A DNA stretch of 64,000 bases from Thermincola carboxydiphila (GTDB lineage Bacteria > Bacillota > Thermincolia > Thermincolales > UBA2595), in the NCBI GenBank assembly GCA_016841725.1, contig JAENYP010000010.1, positions 84,716-148,715 on the forward strand, read 5' to 3'. Shown piece by piece: positions 8,408 through 18,018 of this stretch. The notes under the pieces are model-generated. The model worked only from the letters and a program-made list of their open reading frames with translations, did not search any database and was not told the DNA's origin. A program made the position numbers and the translations under genes. Position 1 is the first letter of the stretch. Each line of letters begins with the position of its first letter.

Positions 8408-8722
8408 TCAATATCTGTTTGATTCTTTTTTGCTGATTTTAATCTGATACTTGGTGCCGTCCGCACTTACAATGAACCAGTCTGTGTGGTCACTGTGATT
8501 CCCGGTAAACAGGTAACCACCCCTGCCGCCTATATCTGCACCTAAATAGTATCTGACAGCGCCTGCCGGGCACTCTTTCAGACAGGCCGTACAGCCCCAG
8601 CATTCTGAAGGATATTTCATTACAGCCTTGCCAGCCTCATCTGTTTCAATCAGATTACCCGGACAGATATTGCGGCACCTGCCACATGAAATACACTTAT
8701 CCCGGTCAATTTTTATGCTCAT
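8408..8722 (-). CDS. aprB: APS reductase beta subunit (AprB-like ferredoxin)
   Basis: A 104-residue protein with two [4Fe-4S] motifs, CISCGRCRNICPGN and CWGCTACLKECPAG, followed by an AprB-type C-terminal tail (residues 60-104). In dissimilatory sulfate reducers AprB passes electrons to the FAD of AprA for APS reduction to sulfite. Here the genes sit in an assimilatory setting with cysK and metY and no dsrAB. It overlaps the 3' end of aprA by 17 bases, showing the pair is coupled. The AprB tail is shorter than in classical sulfate reducers, as in the assimilatory variant found in some clostridia. Confidence 0.85.
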   Translation of the reverse strand: MSIKIDRDKCISCGRCRNICPGNLIETDEAGKAVMKYPSECWGCTACLKECPAGAVRYYLGADIGGRGGYLFTGNHSDHTDWFIVSADGTKYQIKISKKESNRY

Positions 8723-10403
8723 AGACTGCGTCCCTCCCCACCAGCTCCCGGAAGATAATTTCTACATTCCCGTCTTTAAACACTGAATTAACATATTTCT
8801 GCCAGTTCTTATCATCTTTTTGCGGATAATCAATATTTTCCTGGTAACATCTCCACCGTGTTTCCCGTCTGGCTTCCAAATGTCTTATCAGTACCTTGCA
8901 GACATATAGACGGTCAATTATTTCAAATATTGCTAATAGCTGCCGCAGATTACTGGCTTTCAAGGTATCTGCTATTATCAGAAGTTCGTCAATGCGCCTG
9001 GCTGCTATACCGAGTTTAGCACTGCTGTATCCATAAGCCGAAGCAATCCCCCCGGCGTATTCGTCCATCACTTTCTGCATCGCTTCTTCAACCTCTGTAA
9101 TGGGATGTAGAGACCCGTTATTCTCAAGAAAGCGTGAGAGATATTTAACCTGCTCTTTTATCCGGTTATCATCCCGTTTGATGATTTGCGCAACTTTAAT
9201 GTCCTCCAATATTGACAGGGCGGCTATCTGACCTTCCGCCAGACACCCGGTCACATACTTCTTAGGGCTGCCGCCCGCCGCATCGCCGATGGCATACAGG
9301 TTTTTCAGGGTAGTCCTGCGGTGATGGTCTACCCAATAACCGCCGGCAGTGTGTCCTCCTACGATATAGGGTTCAGTTCCCTCAATCTCAACATTTTCCC
9401 GCCCGGGTCCGGTGTTTCTTTCCAGCCATTTTAAAGTCTGCGCAGGAGCCATATTTAGGTACGCTTTAAATAGTTCCATCTGCTGCTCATCTGTTATGCC
9501 CTCTGTTTTTAAAAAACAAGGGCCGTTACCCTTACGGTTTTCCATTACAGTGGCATAAAGCCTGATATGAGTGGAGGGCCTGCCGTATTGCTCAACATAC
9601 TCCTCACCCCCGGCATTAACCTGTACTGTTTTGATTCCTTGAGCAATAGTACCCGTAGGGGCGATGGTGTCTTTACACCTGAGGGCAATAAATCTCATTT
9701 CAAAAGAGGTCATTTCAGCGCCTGCCCTGATACCTATGGCATATCCGGCACCGGTGTTAAAGGGGCTGTACCACATTTTATGTTTCGAAAAAGTTGGGTT
9801 GTTGGGTTTATAAAGACCTGCCGCCCCGCCGGCGGCACATACGGTCTTTTTGGCGTATATCTGATAAATCCTGTTCCCTCTCAATGAAAAACCGAGTGCA
9901 CCGATAACACAACCATCCCTAACCAAATAATCCACTATATTAACATGATTCAAGACGGTGATATTGTCTTTTTCAGCCGCTGCCTGAGCCAGTATGGGCT
10001 TGATGTTTTCCCCGTTAATTTTGATACTTCTTTTGCCTCTGGGCACATAATCACCATTTTTATCTTTTAGAATTGTCAGTCCCAGGTCTTCAAGCTTTTC
10101 CGTCACAATATTGAGGCGTTTTGCTATGCTATAAACAAGATCCTCACGAATAATGCCTTCAGAGTCCCGCTTCACGTAGTCTACGAAGGATTCAGGGGTT
10201 TCCCCCCGGCCGATATAGGCATTCAGTGCATTAACACCGGCAGCCAGACACCCGCTCCTTTTAATGTTGGCTTTCTCGGCAATAACGACTTGCAAATTGG
10301 AATTTTCCGAAATGGTAAGGGCACAAAAACATCCCGCCGTCCCCCCGCCGATAATCAGCACATCTGTTTCTACAGTTTGAATAGCTAGCTTCAAGCCCGT
10401 CAC
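8706..10403 (-). CDS. aprA: APS reductase alpha subunit (AprA-like flavoprotein)
   Basis: A 565-residue FAD-dependent protein of the fumarate reductase/AprA family. The dinucleotide motif DVLIIGGGTAGCFCAL lies near residue 13, KRSGCLAAGVNALNAYIG and FEMRFIALRCKDTIAPTG match AprA active-site regions, and YAIGDAAGG is the C-terminal FAD motif. It should reduce adenylylsulfate to sulfite and AMP, replacing a CysH-type thioredoxin-dependent reductase, none of which is present. The annotated start is GTG 10403; a TTG at 10394 is also possible. It is tightly packed between cysC and aprB. Confidence 0.85.
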   Translation of the reverse strand: MTGLKLAIQTVETDVLIIGGGTAGCFCALTISENSNLQVVIAEKANIKRSGCLAAGVNALNAYIGRGETPESFVDYVKRDSEGIIREDLVYSIAKRLNIVTEKLEDLGLTILKDKNGDYVPRGKRSIKINGENIKPILAQAAAEKDNITVLNHVNIVDYLVRDGCVIGALGFSLRGNRIYQIYAKKTVCAAGGAAGLYKPNNPTFSKHKMWYSPFNTGAGYAIGIRAGAEMTSFEMRFIALRCKDTIAPTGTIAQGIKTVQVNAGGEEYVEQYGRPSTHIRLYATVMENRKGNGPCFLKTEGITDEQQMELFKAYLNMAPAQTLKWLERNTGPGRENVEIEGTEPYIVGGHTAGGYWVDHHRRTTLKNLYAIGDAAGGSPKKYVTGCLAEGQIAALSILEDIKVAQIIKRDDNRIKEQVKYLSRFLENNGSLHPITEVEEAMQKVMDEYAGGIASAYGYSSAKLGIAARRIDELLIIADTLKASNLRQLLAIFEIIDRLYVCKVLIRHLEARRETRWRCYQENIDYPQKDDKNWQKYVNSVFKDGNVEIIFRELVGRDAVYEHKN

Positions 10404-10407
10404 CCAC

Positions 10408-11007
10408 TTATTCCAAAAATCCCCTGGCCGTCAGGTATGCGATTATTTTATCTGCACAGTCATCAACACTTCCGGTATCCGTATGGACTGTGATTTCAGG
10501 ATTGACCGGTTTTTCATAAGGGGAATCTATTCCGGTGAAATTTTTTATTTCCCCGGTCCCTGCTTTTTTATAAAGTCCTTTCGGGTCTCTGCTTTTGCAG
10601 ACATCCAAAGAACAGTCCACAAATATCTCGATAAACCTATCGTCCAGGAGCTGCCTGACATTGTTTCTGTCTTGGCAAAAAGGCGAAATAAATGCAGTCA
10701 GGATAATAACTCCGGCATCTGCAAAAAGTTTACTTACTTCAGCAATTCTTCTTATATTTTCAATACGGTCAGTTATCCCAAACCCTAAATCTTTATTCAG
10801 ACCATGCCTGATATTATCGCCATCCAGCAAATAGGTAAGCTTACCTGCTTCAGCGAGTTTCTTTTCAACGGCATTGGCAGCAGTAGACTTGCCCGAACCG
10901 GATAAACCGGTAAACCACAGAACTGCACCTTTTTGCTTCAATAATTTTTCCCTGTCAGCTCTTGTTATGGTTGTGGAATGCCAAACTATGTATTTATCGC
11001 TGCCCAT
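10408..11007 (-). CDS. cysC: Adenylylsulfate kinase
   Basis: APS kinase, APS + ATP to PAPS, 199 residues. The P-loop [11 protein letters not shown] is at residues 32-42; [32 protein letters not shown] and [21 protein letters not shown] are hallmark APS kinase segments. The product PAPS is not required by an AprAB route, so its role may be sulfonation or an overflow pathway. This copy is complete, in contrast to the decayed kinase domain on CysN. Start ATG 11007 with TAGGAGGA upstream. Confidence 0.93.
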   Translation of the reverse strand: MGSDKYIVWHSTTITRADREKLLKQKGAVLWFTGLSGSGKSTAANAVEKKLAEAGKLTYLLDGDNIRHGLNKDLGFGITDRIENIRRIAEVSKLFADAGVIILTAFISPFCQDRNNVRQLLDDRFIEIFVDCSLDVCKSRDPKGLYKKAGTGEIKNFTGIDSPYEKPVNPEITVHTDTGSVDDCADKIIAYLTARGFLE

Positions 11008-11017
11008 GTTTTTCCTC

Positions 11018-12451
11018 CTAATAGATACCGATTATGCGCCAGTAAGTTAACGCAAATACCAGAACCACTGCCAAACACAGAATACATAAGATAAACCCCT
11101 TCGCTGCTGTCTCCCCCATTTTTATGAACCCGGAAGAATACGCTATAGCGTTGGGAGGTGAGCTCATAGGAAACATAAAAGCCAATCCTGATGGCACAGC
11201 TACTAAATAAACCGCAAGTGTTGGCGGAAGATTCATGCTGATTGCGGTTTTCATTACCACCGGAAGCAGGATAACAACAACTGCAGCATTGGAAACACCC
11301 TCTGTAAGAAATACACTAAGGGAGAACACTACGATTATAAAGGTCAGGGTAGAAAAATTCATTTTAGAAATATAGCTTTGATTGATATATTCAAGTAAAC
11401 CTGTTTGTTCTAAAGCTGTTCCTAAGGCAATCGCTCCCCCGTACATTAAGATTGCGCCCCAGTTAATTTCTTTTTTGGCATCCTCCCAATTGGTCACATT
11501 TAATACAAAAAAGAGGGCTGCACTGATAAGAGCCACATTGGCAATTCCAATTCTCCCACTTTCAAAAACCCACAAAAAGATTGTTCCTGCAAGTATAAGC
11601 AAGGCCTTTATTTCTTTAAATTGTACCTTGCCTATCCTTTCCCCACCCTCCGAAAACACGTCTTTCAGAATTTGCATATCTTTTGTTGATGCCCGCACTT
11701 CCCTGGCAACATAAATGGCCACCAATATAATAACCAGGTAAACAGGTGGAGCAACTGTAATCATCCAGTCCAGGAAGCCAATGGTTTGACCGGTAGATTG
11801 CTCCAGAATACCTATGGCGAGGGGGTTTCTTGCTCCACCCAGAAATGTTACCACACCGCCCAGAACACTGCCCCAGGCGAGGGCATAGAAAATGTATTTT
11901 CCCAAAACCGAGTCTTTTTTTAAATTAAGTCTTTTGCATATTGACATTAAAATGGGAAAGAGCATGGCCGCTACTGCATACTCCGGCATAAAATGTGCCA
12001 AAGCCGCAGACAGGAAAAAAACCGCCAGAACCAGTCTATGAGGTTTATCCCCGAACTTTGCCAAAATATAATAGGAAATCCTTTTATTTAACCCCGAACC
12101 GGAAATACCGGCTGCTATAATAAAAGCCCCAATGATAAAAAATAGCGACTTGTTCCCAAAAAAGGAAAATATCTTCTCATCCGGAAGAACTTCAAATGTT
12201 GCTAAAAGCCCCATAACCATTAAACTCGTAATAGCCAGAGGGATGACGTTTGAGACCCATAAAAAAATTGCAAATAAAAATATAACCAATGCGTGATAAG
12301 CCTCTGTGGACATACCATGAGGAATATTTTTATTGTAGATAAATATAAGAAACAGGATAAAGGAAAAGAGCAGCAAAATGGCATTTTTATATTCGATTAA
12401 AAACAGGGTGACAAGTGGTCTTCTGTCTATATAAACATCATTTTTCATCAT
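11018..12451 (-). CDS. SLC13/DASS-family transporter, probable sulfate uptake
   Basis: A 477-residue polytopic membrane protein with about 12 segments and the divalent anion:Na+ symporter signatures [20 protein letters not shown] and [12 protein letters not shown], each with conserved Asn/Thr. The family carries sulfate or dicarboxylates. Position in the middle of the sulfate-assimilation operon, between cysC and an unknown gene, supports sulfate. ATG start at 12451 with AGGAGGA upstream. Specificity cannot be read from sequence alone. Confidence 0.82.
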   Translation of the reverse strand: MMKNDVYIDRRPLVTLFLIEYKNAILLLFSFILFLIFIYNKNIPHGMSTEAYHALVIFLFAIFLWVSNVIPLAITSLMVMGLLATFEVLPDEKIFSFFGNKSLFFIIGAFIIAAGISGSGLNKRISYYILAKFGDKPHRLVLAVFFLSAALAHFMPEYAVAAMLFPILMSICKRLNLKKDSVLGKYIFYALAWGSVLGGVVTFLGGARNPLAIGILEQSTGQTIGFLDWMITVAPPVYLVIILVAIYVAREVRASTKDMQILKDVFSEGGERIGKVQFKEIKALLILAGTIFLWVFESGRIGIANVALISAALFFVLNVTNWEDAKKEINWGAILMYGGAIALGTALEQTGLLEYINQSYISKMNFSTLTFIIVVFSLSVFLTEGVSNAAVVVILLPVVMKTAISMNLPPTLAVYLVAVPSGLAFMFPMSSPPNAIAYSSGFIKMGETAAKGFILCILCLAVVLVFALTYWRIIGIY

Positions 12452-12457
12452 ATCCTC

Positions 12458-13081
12458 CTACAGTCCACTTGACCCAAAAGACTCATCTATGTTTTTCACC
12501 ATCAGCTTTTGCCTTAAATTCATGGTTTCCAAGAGCATTTTCATTTTAATTTTATCGGCCAGAGAGTAGTCAGACTGCTCCTGTTCCAATAAAGGTACTG
12601 ATTTTAAATTAGGGGAAATATTAGCAAAGGATTGATGGGATTTAATAAATTTAACGAGTCCGGAATCCTGTTCTGACGGCACGGGAATTACCTTTAAGGA
12701 GATTAACTGGCTGATCATATTTTTATCATTTTGAGCATTAGCAAAAACCCAGCCACGGGTAAATAATTCTGTAGCAAAAGTCAGTATCTCAACCTGTTCC
12801 CGGGAATAAGCATCAGCACTTGTACTAAAATAAAGACCATGTACGCCATAAGAGAAATATTCTTCTATCCTGTACTTATGTTGGGGGATAGCGGATTTTA
12901 ACACGATAAAGATATCATAATACTTTTTAATTGTGTCCACCGTTTTTTTTCGTTCATGGACCTTTAGGTCATCCTGAAATTCTGTCAGTATATATTTCGT
13001 CCGGTGTCTGGCAAGCGCATTATCGATGTCACCCAGTATAGCTTCGAGAGGGGTATCCTTAAATATATCTATGGTTGTAAT
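12458..13081 (-). CDS. Uncharacterised operon protein with apparent ATT start
   Basis: An open frame of 207 codons that I do not recognise. The first standard start codon (GTG 12940) has no ribosome binding site, while an ideal one (AAAGGAGGGGG) lies 15 bases downstream of the metY stop and points to ATT at 13081; the frame is open all the way, adding 47 residues (TTIDIFKDTPLEAILGDIDN and on). AUU starts are rare (infC is the known case), so translational control or a point mutation are both possible. The protein is soluble, without cysteines, and includes GVHGLYFSTSADAYSREQ and ELFTRGWVFANAQND. Its fixed place between metY and the sulfate transporter suggests a role in sulfur metabolism. Confidence 0.6.
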   Translation of the reverse strand: MTTIDIFKDTPLEAILGDIDNALARHRTKYILTEFQDDLKVHERKKTVDTIKKYYDIFIVLKSAIPQHKYRIEEYFSYGVHGLYFSTSADAYSREQVEILTFATELFTRGWVFANAQNDKNMISQLISLKVIPVPSEQDSGLVKFIKSHQSFANISPNLKSVPLLEQEQSDYSLADKIKMKMLLETMNLRQKLMVKNIDESFGSSGL

Positions 13082-13095
13082 GATAACCCCCTCCT

Positions 13096-14328
13096 TTAAA
13101 TTTTTCTTAAAGCCTGGTCTGCATCTTCAAGGATATCGTTACACTCCTCTATGCCCACAGATATTCTCACCAGGTCCTCATAAACACCCATTTGTATTTT
13201 TTCTTCCAGGGTATTATCGGCACAGATAGTTGAAGCCGGATGTACAATCAGAGTTTTGGAATCACCTATATTAACCAGGTTAGATATTAGCCGGAGTTGG
13301 TCAATAAAATTAAAGGCCTTTTCCTTACTTCCAAGCCGGCAGGTTATAATGGCACCGGCACCCTTTGCATAGTACTTTTTAGCGATGTTATAATAAATGG
13401 AATTTTTAAGCAGCGGATAGTTGACTGCCGTGACTTTAGCATGGGTGTCCAGAAACCCGGCCAGCTTAACAGCATTTTCACAATGGGTTTTCATTCTGAG
13501 GGCCAGGGTTTCAATGCCTATCAAGCCAAGAAAGCTGTTCATGGGAGACATTATGGCCCCGATATCTCTTGCCATTTCACTGCGCAGCCTGGCAATAAAG
13601 GCAAATTTACCAAACCGTTTGGTATATTGCTTAAAGCCTGTGAATTTATCGTCACCATATTTTTTACTGCCGCCATCAATAATGACTCCACCTATGGCAT
13701 TGGAATTCCCGTTCAGGTATTTGGATGTTGAATGTATAACAATATCTGCTCCGTAATCAACAGGCTTTACCAGATAAGGTGTAGTTAGTGTTGAGTCTAC
13801 TATCAAAATAACGTTCTTCTCTGTGCAGACCTTTGCTGCTGCTTCAATATCCAGGATATCAAGCTTGGGATTGCCGATAGTCTCAGTGAAAACTACCTTG
13901 GTTTTATCTGTGATTTCGCTTCTTAAAGCTTCTTCATCAAGTTTATCCAGAATTTTAACACTGATGTGATAATCTTCAAGATGCTTAAACAGGTTGTAGG
14001 TTCCTCCAAAAATACCGGAAGTAGAGATAATCTCATCATTTGGTTTGAGAATAGTCATTACTGCCAGGTAAATTGCTGACATTCCCGAAGATGTCGCTAA
14101 GGCTGAAAGGCCGCCTTCCACAGCGGCAATTCTTTTTTCAAAGGCTTCCACAGTGGGGTTGGCAATACGTGAATAGACATAACCCAATTCCCTGCCGGCA
14201 AAAATGTCTTCAAGTTCCTTTGCCGTGCCATGTTTAAATGCGTTTGAATAGTAGATGGGTACATTAGTAGCTCCTGTCTGGCTGTCACCGCTCCAGTTTC
14301 CGTGAATTAATTTTGTCTGAAATTCCAT
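13096..14328 (-). CDS. metY: O-acetylhomoserine sulfhydrylase
   Basis: PLP-dependent Cys/Met metabolism enzyme of 410 residues. The PLP lysine lies in HSTSKYLNGNSN, with YSRIANPTVEAFE and SSGMSAIY as cofactor-binding segments. The length and NPT-type motifs fit O-acetylhomoserine aminocarboxypropyltransferase, forming homocysteine from O-acetylhomoserine and sulfide or a protein thiocarboxylate. In Wolinella succinogenes, MetY works with the carrier HcyS, the adenylyltransferase HcyF and the protease HcyD; equivalents of all three are present in this operon. Cystathionine gamma-lyase-type activity is the main alternative. Confidence 0.88.
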   Translation of the reverse strand: MEFQTKLIHGNWSGDSQTGATNVPIYYSNAFKHGTAKELEDIFAGRELGYVYSRIANPTVEAFEKRIAAVEGGLSALATSSGMSAIYLAVMTILKPNDEIISTSGIFGGTYNLFKHLEDYHISVKILDKLDEEALRSEITDKTKVVFTETIGNPKLDILDIEAAAKVCTEKNVILIVDSTLTTPYLVKPVDYGADIVIHSTSKYLNGNSNAIGGVIIDGGSKKYGDDKFTGFKQYTKRFGKFAFIARLRSEMARDIGAIMSPMNSFLGLIGIETLALRMKTHCENAVKLAGFLDTHAKVTAVNYPLLKNSIYYNIAKKYYAKGAGAIITCRLGSKEKAFNFIDQLRLISNLVNIGDSKTLIVHPASTICADNTLEEKIQMGVYEDLVRISVGIEECNDILEDADQALRKI

Positions 14329-14340
14329 CTATTCACCTTC

Positions 14341-15255
14341 TCAATCGCTGAATAAGGTAGTTGAAAGGTAACGCTCTCCGGTATCAGGAATCATCGTTAA
14401 CACTTTTTTACCTTTGCCCAGTCTTTTGGCCACCCCCATGGCGGCATATAAGCTTGCTCCGGCTGAGATACCGGCCAGGATACCTTCTTTGCAGGCCAGT
14501 TCTCTGGCTGTGGCAAAGGCATCCTGGCTGCTGACCCTGATTACCTCATCATATATGTTTACATTAAGGGTCTTTGGTATAAATCCGGCGCCAAGCCCTT
14601 GAAGCATATGGGGTCCAGGCTGCTCACCCGATAATACTGCAGATTCTTCAGGCTCTACAGCAAAAATTCGTATGTCATTTAAGGTTTCTTTTAAGCTCTC
14701 TCCCACACCGGTTATAGTTCCACCTGTACCTACACCTGCCACAAATGCATCCAGCCCCTGGCCAAAATCTTTAAGTATTTCCCGGGCAGTTGCTATTCTG
14801 TGGGCTTCCGGATTCGCCAAATTATCAAACTGCTGCAGAAGCAGATACCCCTTTTCTGCTGCCAATTCCAAAGCCTTTTCAATAGCTCCTTTCATGCCCA
14901 AAGAAGCTTTGGTCAGGATAATCTGTGCCCCGTAAGCCTGAAGGAGCTTCCTCCTCTCCACGGACATTGACTCGGGCATGGTTAGAATCAGGTGATACCC
15001 CTTTGTGGCTGCCGTGAGGGCAAGGCCGATGCCGGTGTTACCGCTGGTGGGCTCTATGATTGTATCACCGGGTTTAATAAGCCCCTTATCTTCGGCATCT
15101 ATAACCATGTTATACCCGATTCTGTCCTTGACAGAGCCCCCGGGATTAAACATTTCCAGTTTTAGATATACCTCAGCGGAATTCTCGTCTGCCATGTTAT
15201 TCAGCCTTACTACGGGTGTATTACCTATGGTCTGAAGAATATTATCATAGATCAT
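14341..15255 (-). CDS. cysK: Cysteine synthase A
   Basis: O-acetylserine sulfhydrylase, 304 residues. The PLP lysine is in [11 protein letters not shown] (residue about 42), the substrate loop is [13 protein letters not shown], and the phosphate-binding loop is [13 protein letters not shown]. It makes cysteine from O-acetylserine and sulfide (or carrier thiocarboxylate). It lies 12 bases after the sulfite reductase gene and 12 before metY, so sulfide is produced and used by one transcript. Start ATG 15255 after AGGGAGATGC. Confidence 0.95.
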   Translation of the reverse strand: MIYDNILQTIGNTPVVRLNNMADENSAEVYLKLEMFNPGGSVKDRIGYNMVIDAEDKGLIKPGDTIIEPTSGNTGIGLALTAATKGYHLILTMPESMSVERRKLLQAYGAQIILTKASLGMKGAIEKALELAAEKGYLLLQQFDNLANPEAHRIATAREILKDFGQGLDAFVAGVGTGGTITGVGESLKETLNDIRIFAVEPEESAVLSGEQPGPHMLQGLGAGFIPKTLNVNIYDEVIRVSSQDAFATARELACKEGILAGISAGASLYAAMGVAKRLGKGKKVLTMIPDTGERYLSTTLFSD

Positions 15256-15267
15256 ATTTGCATCTCC

Positions 15268-17562
15268 CTAGTTTTTTCTGACAATAAGAAGATTATAACC
15301 GTCAAAGTTCTCATCAATTTTTACCGTCTCGTGTCCTTCTGATTGAATACTTCGGGGCACATTGTTGATGGGTTCGCCATCATCCAGTTGAAAGGCAATT
15401 TTTTCTCCGCTCTTAATCTTGGATAATTCTATTTTTGCCTTAACAAAATTAATCGGGCACTTAACACCTTTTAAATCAATAACCTTTAAAGGCGCCGCGG
15501 CATCTGGCTGAACGCTGTCCGGCAAATTTTCCGGCCGGGGTTCTTTCGGTAAAGTAATTTCGAGTTTGGGACTTAATGACTCATACATCTTAACTACCCT
15601 GTCTGCCAGGTATTTTATTTCTTCATACCGGTTTTCCAGACTGTCCAGATCTCCCAGCTTGAAATCAAGGAGACAATCGAAAACGCTTTTTATACTTTCC
15701 TTTACATAGCCGGTATCAATAAAGTGCTTGCCAAATTCGTTGAAAATCAGCCTGTCCTTTGTAGTATCAACACCTTTTAGAATCAACAAGGCCCGGGCTG
15801 CCGATAAACCGGCTTCATAGAGCTTTTCAGACTGCCTGGCTGCCTGGAAGTCACTGAGGTAAAATTGGGAATTGGAAATATCTAATTTAATCACATCAAG
15901 AACTCCTGCACTGCATTCCCCCGGCCCTCTTCCTTTAATAGAGAATTTTTCACCGGAACCAAAATCATAGTAAAGATCAGGGTTCTCAGCCTCGGGTTCG
16001 ATCACTGAAAACCGTTCAATTAAGCTTTTTATAGTTTCGATTTCATCTGTTACAAATCGGCAAAAACTACTGATATCTGAATTGCTTTTCAGGACAGCCA
16101 ATTGATAAATGAATTCCGGTACTTTTTTGGCCGGGATTGTCCCGAATTCAGTGCCCAGCACAGCTTTTCCCACCCCCACTGCACCCCCAAACAATATGGC
16201 GTACATGGGAACCAATCCGTCAGCGGCACGTTTCGCCTTGCCATATAAACCTATTTCTCCTTTGTGATGCTGCCCGCAGGAGTTTGGGCATCCGGAAATG
16301 AAAATCCTTGGCAGCTGTGATTTAATATTTTCATCGGCATTCAGAAACCGTTCCCTGACAGCTGACAGGAGATTCTGGGACAACCCCAGGCCCTGCTTGC
16401 AGGTAGAGGCGCCGGCACAGGCCACTGAGTTGTCAATTGCAAAAGATGAACCAAAATTCAAGATGAGATCTGCTAATTCTTTGGCATGACTGCCTTTCAA
16501 GTCCCTGACAAAAAAGCCCTGGGTATTGGTCAGCCTCACAACAGGCTCATAATCCAGAGCGGCTAAAAAGTCCAGTATCAGATCAAGATTTTCAGCCCTG
16601 AGATTGCCGTTCTGAGGGTGGACATATACGGAATAAAGCCCGTCCTCCTTCTGCCCTGTTATCAAAGGATTAAAGCTGATTATAGAATCACCGCTCTGTT
16701 TACCGGTGTTTCCTTCCGGCAAAAAAGGTTCCAAACTTCTATTGCTCTTAACAATTTGCAAACTTTTCTGATATCCGGCTTTAAATTCTTTCTCACCTAA
16801 CCTTTGTAAAATGTGCCTGATTCGGGCCTTGTGCTTGTTAGTCCTGTCCCCTTCATTCTCAAAAAGCTCCTTCATGGCCTGTACGTGATACAGCGCCTCT
16901 GAAGCAGGGATAAAGTCGGCCAGTTTTACAGCAACCCCGGGACTCCCGCCTAACCCTCCGGCGCCATATACCTCAAAGCCCTTTTCACCATTTTCTGTTT
17001 TGGCCACAAATCCCAGGTCGGAAATTGTTGCATTTGCTGTATCTGCCGGTGAATTTGAATAAGAGATTTTAAACTTTCTGGGGAGATTAAAAATTGTGGG
17101 GTCATTAAGGGCGTATTCCGTGGTGGCCAGGGCGTAAGGGGTTACATCAAAGACATCATCCTGGGAAACTCCCGCCAGGGGAGAACACGCTACATTTCTG
17201 GCAGTATTACCCCCGGTACCCTTGGTAACAATACCTGCTTCTAAAAGCCCTTCCATTAGGTTAACCGTATCGTCTAAAGTAACTTTGTGAAACTGAATAT
17301 CCTGCCTGGTGGTAAAATGAATATACCCGTGAGAATAAGCTTTCGCCAATTCACTTATTTTTTTAAACTGATTTAAGTTAATCACCCCACAGGGGATTCT
17401 CGTTCTAAGCATATAAGTATCATTATCTCTTTGTTCATAGACCCCGAGGGACACCCGGTAAGGTTTAAACCTTGCGGTTTCCAAGAAGCCCTTTTTAAAA
17501 TCCGCTACCTTTTCCCGGTAATTTTTCCCTTCATCTATGACTTGCTGAGGTATTTTGAGCAC
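15268..17562 (-). CDS. Assimilatory sulfite reductase fused to a TusA-like domain
   Basis: A 764-residue siroheme/[4Fe-4S] reductase of the NirA/Sir family. Both ferredoxin-like half domains are present, and the cluster/siroheme cysteines are in ACAGASTCKQGL and SGCPNSCGQHH, near residues 395 and 440. After a helical linker domain (residues about 520-660, HEPN-like, reading ARQSEKLYEAGLSAARALLI), the C-terminus is a TusA domain with the catalytic motif DLKGVKCPINFVKAK. The enzyme reduces sulfite to sulfide with six electrons, probably from ferredoxin. The TusA cysteine could accept sulfur for onward transfer to the thiocarboxylate carrier encoded upstream; that role is inferred. Fusions of this type are unusual. 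Confidence 0.85.
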   Translation of the reverse strand: MLKIPQQVIDEGKNYREKVADFKKGFLETARFKPYRVSLGVYEQRDNDTYMLRTRIPCGVINLNQFKKISELAKAYSHGYIHFTTRQDIQFHKVTLDDTVNLMEGLLEAGIVTKGTGGNTARNVACSPLAGVSQDDVFDVTPYALATTEYALNDPTIFNLPRKFKISYSNSPADTANATISDLGFVAKTENGEKGFEVYGAGGLGGSPGVAVKLADFIPASEALYHVQAMKELFENEGDRTNKHKARIRHILQRLGEKEFKAGYQKSLQIVKSNRSLEPFLPEGNTGKQSGDSIISFNPLITGQKEDGLYSVYVHPQNGNLRAENLDLILDFLAALDYEPVVRLTNTQGFFVRDLKGSHAKELADLILNFGSSFAIDNSVACAGASTCKQGLGLSQNLLSAVRERFLNADENIKSQLPRIFISGCPNSCGQHHKGEIGLYGKAKRAADGLVPMYAILFGGAVGVGKAVLGTEFGTIPAKKVPEFIYQLAVLKSNSDISSFCRFVTDEIETIKSLIERFSVIEPEAENPDLYYDFGSGEKFSIKGRGPGECSAGVLDVIKLDISNSQFYLSDFQAARQSEKLYEAGLSAARALLILKGVDTTKDRLIFNEFGKHFIDTGYVKESIKSVFDCLLDFKLGDLDSLENRYEEIKYLADRVVKMYESLSPKLEITLPKEPRPENLPDSVQPDAAAPLKVIDLKGVKCPINFVKAKIELSKIKSGEKIAFQLDDGEPINNVPRSIQSEGHETVKIDENFDGYNLLIVRKN

Positions 17563-17580
17563 CGTATTTCCCCCTTCAAG

Positions 17581-17994
17581 CTATATAATCTTATAGTCAA
17601 TTTTCTCCACCAACTCACAATCTGTTATTTTAAAGAAATTAAGTACAGGTTCGGCATCTTTTAATGACAGTATCCCGTAAATCCCACTGGGATCATAGGC
17701 CAGCCGCTTATCTTCTGCAGAAGGCCTTGAAGGTGTATAGGGATGGGAATGATAGTTCCCCACCAACACGTAACCGGCTTCTCTTATCTGTTTTAGGGCT
17801 GCAAATTGCTCTTTGGGATCTATCGAAAAATGCTCACTGCTTTGGTCAATGTTACGGAGTGCATACACCTTGGTAATGGAAAATCCGTCTGCTGTTATCA
17901 TCCCGGCCAAAAGTCCGCAGCATTCAAGTGGAAATTCGTCTTTTGCCTGTTTAAGAATTTGATCATATTGTTCCTTTAGTAATTTTAGTGTCAT
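17581..17994 (-). CDS. hcyD: JAMM/Mov34 metalloprotease for the sulfur carrier (HcyD-like)
   Basis: Zinc metalloprotease of the JAB1/MPN+/Mec family, about 137 residues. The JAMM motif is intact: Glu in FPLECCGLL, then YHSHPYTPSRPSAED with both histidines, serine and aspartate. In the CysO/Mec+ system such proteases release cysteine from the carrier; in the Wolinella HcyD system they trim the carrier C-terminus to expose GlyGly. The carrier encoded here ends in GGF, matching the second role. Start placed at ATG 17994 (spacing from GAGGT is 7); the GTG at 18003 overlaps the ribosome binding site. Confidence 0.85.
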   Translation of the reverse strand: MTLKLLKEQYDQILKQAKDEFPLECCGLLAGMITADGFSITKVYALRNIDQSSEHFSIDPKEQFAALKQIREAGYVLVGNYHSHPYTPSRPSAEDKRLAYDPSGIYGILSLKDAEPVLNFFKITDCELVEKIDYKII

Positions 17995-18018
17995 CAACAT
18001 CACCTCTGAGACAATAGT

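Noticed and set aside
8706..10403. AprA as fumarate reductase or L-aspartate oxidase
   Set aside because: Partner AprB-like ferredoxin and sulfur operon context point to APS reduction, although family overlap is noted.
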